NCBI GenBank assembly: GCA_000149265.1
Contig: CH002510.1
Span: forward strand, 767,969-831,968
Reading direction: 5' to 3'
Origin: Ciona savignyi
Taxonomy: Eukaryota; Chordata; Ascidiacea; Phlebobranchia; Cionidae
Length of the DNA stretch: 64,000 nt
Part shown: in pieces, positions 48,662 to 57,401 of the stretch
How the letters are laid out: each line of letters opens with the position of its first letter
How positions within the stretch are numbered: the first letter of the stretch is position 1
Notes under the pieces: model-generated
Told to the model about the DNA's origin: nothing
Database searches by the model: none
What the model saw: the letters and a program-made list of their open reading frames with translations, nothing else
Position numbers and translations under genes: made by a program

Positions 48662-50067
48662 ATGTCGGCACATCTACAATGGATGATTATTAAGAACAAC
48701 TCTTGTCACTTGATTAAGCGCAATAAAAAGCAGTTTACTAGAGAACCAAACAACTTGAAAAATAAGAACAGTTTCAGGTATAGTAGCTCTGTTATACCAA
48801 TGAACATATAGGCATAAAGTTTGTAAAATGTGCAAGGGTTTAAATATATACATATTTAAATAATTGTGGTACGTTTTGTTAATAATTAACATATTATTAA
48901 AATCATAACATTTTGCTTTTCTCTTTTTATTACCTTATTCAAAGTAATTAATTTATGGCTTGTTTTTTAGACGTGTTCCAACGACTATCGTTTTGCCGTT
49001 TTTTCCCGTTTTCCATTTTTTTTCAAAAATCCTAAAAAAAGATTTACGTTTTTATCGTGGAAACAAAAAATAAACTAACTAACTAAACTAATTGACATTT
49101 CAACTTTAGTAAATATGCTGTTGTTTAATCGAAAATATTAATTAAACCAAAAGGCACACAAACCATGCGGATGATTTGCAAAATAAACTAAAATAAAAGC
49201 GTGAAAGGTTTTTAAAAGAAATGCAAGGGGTGTTATCACATGAATAGTCGTTAGATTACGGAGCAAATAGATAATTGAGAATTCTTACGAGTAATCGTCA
49301 GATTACCGAATAGTGGTTGTTAACATGTAGACGTAGTTAATACTCTTTGTACTAATGCTTGCATTTTAAGTTTTAACACATTGGAATTCACTTTCTTTTT
49401 AAAATACTGTGGTCCATGTTATGTTTGTAATATTATATGAATTATTAAATAGCATTGGACATTTTGGAAAGCAACTCATCCCATACCGTGATAAATATAT
49501 TCCAGTCAGTAACAGCTTCATGCTATTTGTTTGTGTCCTTTAAGTTATTTTCTCAAACATTGACAACACATTATAATGATTCATGAGAACCCGATTACAG
49601 GCGTGATTTAATCATGATAACCATGTACCAACCCTCCTTCCTTGACCCATTTACGGTTTAAAGACCTGAAAATATCCAATTTATATCTTTTTGTTACAGT
49701 GTTAAATGTATTTCACTCTTCCAACCCTTTAAATTGATCTGTTTTAGATACAATGGCTTGATCCACCAAAAGACAGTTGGAGTTGAAGCTGATCCCAACG
49801 GAAAGGGAGTTGTTCTGGTAATGAAGAAACCAAAGAGTATGTAGACCGTTTTATAAAAAAAAAAACGTTTCTAAATTTATTAATAACTTAAATGCAGAAT
49901 GCAGCCAACCAAGCCAATCTGAGAGTCGTGTTGCACTAAACAAGGGTGCAAGAAGTTCTTTGCGTTCTATTAAAAGAACCATCCGTAAGAATAGATACAG
50001 AAAGGATCTTCGTATGGCCGCTCTCCGCCGTGCAAGCGCCATAATGAAGAGCCAAAAGACAAAATAA
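48662..50067 (+). CDS. RPL28: 60S ribosomal protein L28, 3 exons
   Basis: Structural protein of the large ribosomal subunit. Exons: 48662-48777, 49748-49836, 49898-50067; phases 2 and 1 agree, giving 124 residues (human 137). The start MSAHLQWM is the same as human. Further matches: [44 protein letters not shown]. The C-terminus stops at SQKTK, losing the basic tail that vertebrates have, and the middle is slightly shorter. The long first intron (970 bp) was checked for C/D-box snoRNA motifs; none convinced me. Confidence 0.96.
48965..49090 (+). repeat. Dispersed repeat (copy near 41236-41340)
   Basis: CGTGTTCCAACGACTATCG through GTGGAAACAAAAAATAAACTA, ending in ACTAA repeats, matches CGTGTTCTAACGACTCTCG to GTGGAAACAAAAATAAACTA at 41236-41340. 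Shared 3'-like tail suggests a retroelement end. Lies in RPL28 intron 1. Confidence 0.55.
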
Positions 50068-50314
50068 ACGATTCCTGAAGTCGAATTGTATTTTTATTTT
50101 CTAAAATTTGGCAGGAAAAAGGTCATACTAGGTAATAATAATTAATATTAGTCGTTCAACTGCGCCCAGGTTAGAACTTACAACTGTAGCGCAACTAGTC
50201 TGCAAAGGATTGGAATGCATACTGCGTATTTATAGAGACCGCGATTCAAGAAGGAAAACCAAACTTAACTAAATAATGTCAACCAAGTGTTAGCCATCAC
50301 CATTTTTAAAATCA

Positions 50315-50601
50315 TCTGACCGGTTAGTCTGGTGGTTTGTGCGACGTCTTTCAACTAAAAGGTTGTAGCTTCGAAACTGATGGCTAGATAGTGGGTTGTG
50401 TTCTTGGGCAATAATGCTCTTAACGGACATTGCCTGAACCCACCGAATCAACGGGTTATACAATTTTGAGAAAACTTTTGAATCCTAAACAACACACTGC
50501 AATAGCTCCGGTAACTCGACGGTGGCCGCAAAATGACCTGACGATTGTCGTGTGTTAACCACCTTGATTTTCCATTCACGAACACGGGGATAAATATGAA
50601 T
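50315..50601 (+). mobile_element. tRNA-derived SINE
   Basis: Head GACCGGTTAGTCTGGTGG, body GGACATTGCCTGAACCCACC, tail GGGATAAATATGAATAA. Just downstream of RPL28. Confidence 0.85.
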
Positions 50602-51191
50602 AAACTAATGGATTACTAGTCCAAACTTTGTAACCATGTTTTCTGATCGAACTTTTTTAAAACAATTTTGTTAAAATACGACTTAGATACCAAGACATAA
50701 TAATTTCATATTAGCTAACAACTATAAAATTTTGACCTCGATTATAAGTTTATTTCTTTTTTGTTTGTGTGTAATTGAGTTTATTGGTAATTTTGGGGAA
50801 AACTATTAAAGATAGTTATTTCTTTATCAATTTATATCGGTTTTGTTTTTGAGTACACAGCTGTTTCATACACGTGCAATAGCGAATTAAAATGGATTGT
50901 TTATTATATTTTCGGGGTTACCTGGTGCAAGGATTATAAAAAAATTATAATCATTGCCTGGGGAAATATTTCAAATTATGCACTTTTTCTCGTTTGTTCT
51001 ATGTATTTTCTACTTTCCTAAAAATTAAAAGTGAATTATATTTTTAAATTCTAAGAAATAATATTAGTACTCTATCGTGAAATTCAATTTCTGGGGGTTT
51101 CCCTGAAGAGGTTTAGGATCGGTAGGGTGTGTAGGCCATAGGATATGTACCTCTTTAGTTCAACAATCAAACTGTTTCAGTATTATAACCA

Positions 51192-51392
51192 CGGTACCTC
51201 TAAATACTACAGGAGCGCTTAAATCGCTTGGATCGCTTACTATACTTCGTAATTACAAAAGCCATGATAATAATGTTAGGGTTGGGGTTAAAGTTAGTTC
51301 TGGGGTTGAGATTAGTGTTTGGGACAGGGTTAGAATTACTTTCCATAGCAATCTAAGTGATGCAAGCGGTCCTGTAGTATTTAGAGGCACCC
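51192..51392. mobile_element. 201-bp MITE
   Basis: Flanked by the 9-bp direct repeat TTATAACCA (51183-51191 and 51393-51401). Inverted ends TACCTCTAAATACTACAGG and CCTGTAGTATTTAGAGGCAC. Its right half (from about 51268) is nearly identical to part of both tRNA-Asp MITEs. Confidence 0.88.
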
Positions 51393-51624
51393 TTATAACC
51401 ATAACCTGCTAATTTGATAGCTTCTTAAGAAACTGGCACCATAAAATAAATCTATTAGAGCTTCCTGCGGCAAGACAATATGCTTAAGGATTGAAGCCCA
51501 CCGGACGCTGCTGCTCACTGCGCTGGCTTAACCGATTGCCCGATTGGGAAATTAAACATAAATATCCCATTCAAAAAGCTGGCATTTATATGCTTTTAGA
51601 GCGGTCCCTCTATTTTGTACAGGT

Positions 51625-52361
51625 CCGCTAGGTCCGCAAGGTCCGCTAGGTCCGCTAGGTCCGCTAGGTCCGCTAGGTCCGCTAGGTCCGCAAGGTCCGC
51701 TAGGTCCGCTAGGTCCGCTAGGTCCGCTAGGTCCGCTAGGTCCGCTAGGTCCGCTAGGTCCGCTAGGTCCGCTAGGTCCGCTAGGTCCGCTAGGTCCGCT
51801 AGGTCCGCTAGGTCCAGCGCTAGGTCCGCTAGGTCCGCTAGGTCCGCTAGGTCCGCTAGGTCCAGCGCTAGGTCCGCTAGGTCCGCTAGGTCCGCTAGGT
51901 CCGCTAGGTCCGCTAGGTCCGCTAGGTCCGCTAGGTCCAGCGCTAGGTCCGCTAGGTCCGCTAGGTCCGCTAGGTCCAGCGCTAGGTCCGCTAGGTCCGC
52001 TAGGTCCAGCGCTAGGTCCGCTAGGTCCAGCGCTAGGTCCGCTAGGTCCAGCGCTAGGTCCGCTAGGTCCAGCGCTAGGTCCGCTAGGTCCGCTAGGTCC
52101 GCTAGGTCCGCTAGGTCCAGCGCTAGGTCCGCTAGGTCCAGCGCTAGGTCCGCTAGGTCAAGCGCTAGATCCGCTAGGTCCAGCGCTAGGTCCGCTAGGT
52201 CCAGCGCTAGGTCCGCTAGGTCCGCTAGGTCCGCTAGGTCCGCTAGGTCCGCTAGGTCCGCTAGGTCCGCTAGGTCCAGCGCTAGGTCCGCTAGGTCCAG
52301 CGCTAGGTCTGCTAGGTCCAGCGCTAGGTCTGCTAGGTCCGCTAGCTCAGCTAGGTCCATT
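51625..52361 (+). repeat. Left minisatellite array (9/12-bp units)
   Basis: Units A = GGTCCGCTA (9 bp) and B = GGTCCAGCGCTA (12 bp). Twenty-one A units come first, then irregular A/B order. Rare variants contain GCAA, GTCAAGC or GTCTGCT. Confidence 0.95.
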
Positions 52362-52723
52362 TGACTTCTATAAATTATAGCAGTTACACAACTACTTGAA
52401 AAAATGGGGTTTGAAATATACGTTGACCAAACTAAGGGCCATCGCAATTTAATCAAAGTTGCGCTATGTATAATAATGCTACTATTTTATATAAATTACG
52501 CATTACCCAAAAAACATTCTGGTAATGCGCACTATAATAAAAAACCTTAACTGAAAGTTGTTTATTATTCAAATGATCACCCACTATTTCTTTGGCATAT
52601 ATTAAATCATTATATGAAATACTGTTTCGTCCAAATGTCAGTCAAATCTCCGAGTGAACCACGCAGACAACTGCACCTGGAGAGAGCTAGCGCGATAAGC
52701 CCCCCCATCAAAGGAATAAAGAC

Positions 52724-53207
52724 CAGGGTTGCCAGACGCAAAGTACGCTTTACGGCCAAACTGTTTTTGCTTTACGGCCAAAATTCGGCCAATTTGTATC
52801 AAGTGCAAAATAAACTATTTAATTTAGCCAATTGAGCTATTTATCTCTTTATTTGTTGAAAAATTGTATAATTTTAATTCCCTCCAGATTTGTTAAACCC
52901 GTTCAACTACTATATTGGAATGCATACCGTTATTATTTTATTTTAAAACGTCATAATCAGCTTTGTGATTCGTGAATGAGACAGTTGATATTAATTTATT
53001 TCCATTTTCTGTCTCTCTTTTTGCCTTTTTTCTACTTTAGCGTAAAAATAATATGACGCATCGGCCAAAAACTTGACAATATGCTTATACGGCCAAATTC
53101 GGCCAGATTTTTCCGCACGGCCAAACTATTTTTTTTGCGTCCAGGACGATTTTGGTACGGCCAAATTTCTGATATTTGGCCGTGAAAAAGGCCAAATGGC
53201 AACCCTG
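52724..53207. mobile_element. hAT-type MITE
   Basis: 484 bp starting CAGGGTTGCCA and ending TGGCAACCCTG (perfect 11-bp inverted ends), flanked by the 8-bp direct repeat ATAAAGAC (52716-52723 and 53208-53215). The interior repeats TTTACGGCCAAA / TTCGGCCA motifs. Nested in the foldback element. Confidence 0.92.
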
Positions 53208-54554
53208 ATAAAGACCACCACGAGTTGCGGTTTCCTACAGGCTCTCGGAGCTTTGACTGACATCTGGACTAAACGCCATTTTGTTTAGAGTCGCAATTAA
53301 ACGTTTATAAGTACATACAATTTCGTTCAGTCGAAATCACAAAAAATGCTTTACAATCAACTATGTCGTATATTTCCGCTATATTGCAGAATTAACAGTG
53401 AGTCTGCAATATGTGTTACTATGTTATAACACAGTCGTAATCGGTATAACCCACCCCAATGGGCGTCGCGGTTTACGCAATATTTTTAATTACTCTCCGT
53501 ATTTATTTTCGTATTTCCGTAATTTTATGCATCATCGAACTGTGACACGTGGTATTCTGACAAATGACAGTGTTATAACGCTCTGTTGTGTGTTTTTAAT
53601 CAAATTAGAAATACGCCAAAAAATCAAATCATTCGAACAAATTGTTTGACATGAAAACACCTTAACATCTATACTATCTTCGTGCAAGTAAGATACTGGC
53701 CGGCACGTGGTCTTAATGTCCGTGGTGCGAAGACTAATTACAATCTCCGCAAATGTAATCGGTGATAATAAAAGAACATTGAGAAACACGTGTGTAAGTC
53801 TATGATTACGTAATAGTTCAATGGATCCTTAACCACGTGGCCAAAAAGACGCAAACGTGTCATTCTGCAAGCAAAGCAATATTTTTATATTTGGAATGCG
53901 ATTTACGCGGTAATTCGAAGAAAACGACGAAAAATCGCTTCGTTAAAACCTCTGAATTATTTGAAGATGACTCGCGTAATTAGAATTACGGAGCAATTTA
54001 ATATCGCCGCATAAACTTTTTTTCCATTTCTTTGTTTTTGATTGTCCCAGAATTTTGGGTAGACAATGTCTACGTTGTCCCCCGGCTAGGTACACCACTG
54101 CGTACAGCTCATGCCAGTCCAGTGAAGAATCAGGTAAGAACAAAGACAATTGCAATCATTCTTTTGTATGACTTGGAAAAACACAACCGGTAATATATAA
54201 ATGACAGATGGTTGTGAAACGGCAATACTTTATCAGCAAACTCTTCTACCGATGGAAATCCCCGTGCCGTCTGTGGCGATGTGACTTTCGGCGATTGGGT
54301 AAAGCATTGTGTTCTATTCTTCCTAAATTGTCAATATTGCATTTCCTTAGCATTTTCGGTCGTCCAACGAGCGCACGGTTTCTGGTATATGCACAATGTT
54401 ACAATCACGTGCGATTGTTTTATCGTTTTAACTTTGATTTTGACCTGCAGAAATTCAAATAATAAAATCGCAACTTAGAATTTTGGGCTAAATACAAAGA
54501 AAAACAAATAAAATGGAAACAAACAACAAATCAATCGACGACCGACCATTGACC

Positions 54555-54852
54555 TAGGATAGAATAGGATATTCATCTTTATCCCCGTGAATGGGAAAAC
54601 CAAGGGGTTAACACACGGGCAATCGTCAGATCACCTCGCGCCCATCGTCGGGTTACCGGAGCTATTGCAGTGTGTTTTATATGATAGACACGTATCTTCA
54701 ATTTGGTGGAACCCATTAATCTGCTGGGTTCAGGCAACGTCCGTAAAGTGCCTTGACCAAGGACACAACAGACTAGCTATAGCGACCAGTTTCGTACCTA
54801 CAACCTTTCGATTGAAAGGCGACGCACTTAACCGTTAGACTAACGGGCCGGA
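54555..54852 (-). mobile_element. tRNA-derived SINE
   Basis: Full-length: tail AGGATAGAATAGGATATTCA at the left, head with TTAGACTAACGGGCCGG at the right. Inside the foldback element. Confidence 0.88.
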
Positions 54853-54856
54853 CGAA

Positions 54857-55026
54857 TTCGGAAAACCAAGGGGGTTAACACAATCGTCAGATAACATTAC
54901 GCCTATAGTCAGGTGACTGGGGATCTTGCAGTGTGTTGTTTATGATCGAGACATTTCTTCAATATAGTAGAACCCATTAATTAGAATGTCCGTTAATCGC
55001 CTTGCGAAGGACACAGCCGACAACCC
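54857..55026 (-). mobile_element. Truncated SINE
   Basis: GGAAAACCAAGGGGGTTAAC to AAGGACACAGCCGACAACCC: middle of the SINE only, abutting the full copy at 54555-54852. Confidence 0.7.
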
Positions 55027-55410
55027 AAAGATTACAGCTCATATTGATATATTATTTGGTAAATGCAATACTATTTAAATCTGAAAGGGCCTGTAGTTGG
55101 CAGTTCATATAATTATTTAAAAAAAATCAGCGTGTCTTTAATGTTTGTTCGCGTACAAGATTTAGTAGCGCCATTGCAAAGTTTCAAATGGCCAAGAATG
55201 TCCTAACGCCAGCACTGTCTACAAACCGCCCACACTCCCAACACACTGCCCACACTGGACATTCAGAGTCACCCGTTCATAAAGTTTACTATCAGTCACC
55301 CTCAGAGGTAGATTACCTGATCGACACACTGAAAAACACGACACAACAACACTGAAAAACATCACATCCCATGATCATATTCACACATTTTATTATCACA
55401 ATATCTCAAG

Positions 55411-55472
55411 ATGCTGGACCTAGCGCTAGACCTAGTGGACCTAGCGCCAGACCTAGCTCTGCACCTAGCGGA
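55411..55472 (+). repeat. Degenerate minisatellite relic
   Basis: CTGGACCTAGCGCTAGACC and similar diverged GGACCTAGC units ending GCGGACCTGTAG, about 400 bp inside the right array of the foldback element. Confidence 0.7.
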
Positions 55473-55875
55473 CCTGTAGCAGCACTCTAACTTTAGATGG
55501 GTTTTAAGCGGGATAGGACAAGGGATAAACATAGGTTAAGTATTTTATTGAGTAACCACGCAAGGTGCAGCCAATAAGAGCGTTGTACACAAGGGGCATA
55601 ACTTAGGTAAGCAAGCGAGGCTCTACCAATATGCTCTCTGATATTAGAAAATTATACACAGTTTATATAAGACACATATAACAGGAAACACATGTTTGTA
55701 CACGAGGCCTGGCGGGCGTTTAAACTTTCGGGAAACAATTCATCGATTGACATGCCAAAACAGGAAAATAATTGCAATTTTCCATTAACAAAATATGGAC
55801 ACATGCCATGGCGACCTAATTGTTAAACTATACAGAAATACAATTATAAACGTGTGGGATTCCCACAGTCCTAGT

Positions 55876-56631
55876 GATGGACCTAGCGCTGGACCTAGCG
55901 GACCTAGCGGACATAGCGGACCTAGCGCTGGACCTAGCGCTGGACCTAGCGGACCTAGCGCTGGACCTAGCGGACCTAGCGGACCTAGCGGACCTAGCGG
56001 ACCTAGCGCTGGACCTAGCGGACCTAGCGCTGGACCTAGCGGACCTAGCGCTGGACCTAGCGGACCTAGCGCTGGATCTAGCGGACCTAGCGGACCTAGC
56101 GCTGGACCTAGCGGACCTAGCGGACCTAGCGCTGGACCTAGCGGACCTAGCGGACCTAGCGGACCTAGCGGACCTAGCGGACCCAGCGCTGGACCTAGCG
56201 GACCTAGCGGACCTAGCGCTGGACCTAGCGGACCTAGCGGACCTAGCGGACCTAGCGCTGGACCTAGCGGACCTAGCGGACCTAGCGCTGGACCTAGCGC
56301 TGGACCTAGCGGACCTAGCGGACCTAGCGCTGGACCTAGCGGACCTAGCGCTGGACCTAGCGGACCTAGCGGACCTAGCGGACCTAGCGCTGGACCTAGC
56401 GGACCTAGCGCTGGACCTAGCGGACCTAGCGGACCTAGCGGACCTAGCGGACCTAGCGGACCTAGCGGACCTAGCGGACCTAGCGCTGGACCTAGCGGAC
56501 CTAGCGGACCTAGCGGACCTAGCGGACCTAGCGGACCTAGCGGACCTAGCGGACCTAGCGGACCTAGCGGACCTAGCGGACCTAGCGGACCTAGCGCTGG
56601 ACCTAGCGGACCTAGCGGACCTAGCGGACCT
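55876..56631 (-). repeat. Right minisatellite array (9/12-bp units)
   Basis: Same units as the left array in reverse orientation: GGACCTAGC (9) and GGACCTAGCGCT (12). Very low divergence; single variants GGACATAGC, GGATCTAGC and GGACCCAGC. The long ORFs in all frames are artefacts of unit lengths divisible by three. Confidence 0.95.
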
Positions 56632-56893
56632 GTACAAAATAGAGGGACCCTTTTAGAGTACCATACCCAAAAGTCAACCAAGACCAAAGTAGAACAAAAT
56701 TGTCGTCATATTAAAAAAACAACTTCTATGAATTGACTGACTATTTATCTTTCCCCTACTAGGCTGCTAGTGCATCTTATATTCATGCATATTGATTCAT
56801 TGTTAATGTTTCTTTTTATCAAGTTAGTAAAACCTTTGTATTTACAACTGATGCGGCTATCGATTAGAAACCTGTATAGAATATAGATGCAAG

Positions 56894-57256
56894 ATGTCTA
56901 CGCCAACGGGAAAAGGTTTAGAAGCACTCTTTAAATTCATAAAAAATGATCATGTTAGGTATGGATCTGCATTCATTACTTTTATGTTCCTTGGTTGGGT
57001 AGGACTCCGGGAATTCGCCCAAATTAGATATGACGTACACTCGCGCGGACGGAACATGGAATTTGAAGAAACGGCAAAAGACTTTGGTTTAAAACGGCGA
57101 GAGATTAAAACTATTGAAGAGGAATATAATGATATGAAAAAGAAAAACATAAATGACTGGGTTAACATAAGGGGCCCTCGTCCTGGTGAAAACTCCAAAG
57201 AAATGCAAGCAGAACAGAGAAGAAAAATTTTAGAAGCAAAAATTGCAAATCAATGA
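56894..57256 (+). CDS. COX16: Cytochrome c oxidase assembly protein COX16
   Basis: Mitochondrial inner-membrane factor for copper delivery and assembly of cytochrome c oxidase subunits 1 and 2. Single coding exon, 120 residues (human 106). One membrane segment near residues 24-42 (SAFITFMFLGWVGL), then the family signature LREFAQIRYDV (human LREFSQIRYDA) and the C-terminal WVNIRGPRPGE (human WKNIRGPRPWE), with a basic coiled tail. No cleavable targeting sequence is obvious, as in other COX16 proteins. The stop codon is only 145 bp before the HSD17B7 start on the same strand, with no AATAAA between them. Confidence 0.95.
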   Translation: MSTPTGKGLEALFKFIKNDHVRYGSAFITFMFLGWVGLREFAQIRYDVHSRGRNMEFEETAKDFGLKRREIKTIEEEYNDMKKKNINDWVNIRGPRPGENSKEMQAEQRRKILEAKIANQ

Positions 57257-57401
57257 ACACAAAATTATGCACATGCTACATCTTTCGTTTCATTAGAAGT
57301 GATGATTTTGCATAGGCTATTATTTCCTTTTAACTTTTTTGTGTAAAGATAATTTTGTGTTTTTAGTCTTTTTAGATAAAAAACTTGGTTAGGTTTTAAA
57401 A

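Larger units (their letters stand above)
51602..56649. mobile_element. Foldback-like transposon with long minisatellite inverted ends
   Basis: 5,048 bp bounded by the direct 9-mer CTTTTAGAG (51593-51601 and 56650-56658). The left end reads GGTCCCTCTATTTTGTACAG and the right end is its reverse complement. Each is followed inward by about 0.75 kb of GGTCCGCTA-type tandem units in opposite orientation. The interior (52370-55870) holds an hAT MITE, two SINEs and no transposase-like ORF, so the element looks non-autonomous. The architecture parallels Drosophila FB and Galileo elements; homology to them is not claimed. The right end is 245 bp upstream of the COX16 start codon. Confidence 0.82.

Noticed and set aside
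48778..49747. Possible C/D-box snoRNA in RPL28 intron 1
   Set aside because: RTGATGA-like and CTGA-like words occur but not with proper spacing or a terminal stem.
51596..52456. Long ORFs on both strands (249 and 286 residues) of RSA / ADL repeats
   Set aside because: They lie in the minisatellite array. Units of 9 and 12 bp keep several frames open by arithmetic; no start context, splice sites or known domain.
51625..56631. Regular short repeats as a possible CRISPR-like array
   Set aside because: Units are contiguous with no unique spacers, and the sequence is plainly eukaryotic.
55785..56736. Four overlapping ORFs (260-313 residues), GPS-, ADL-, RSA- and GPL-repeat, resembling collagen or low-complexity proteins
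   Set aside because: Same artefact in the right array of the foldback element; simultaneous opening of several frames on both strands argues against coding.
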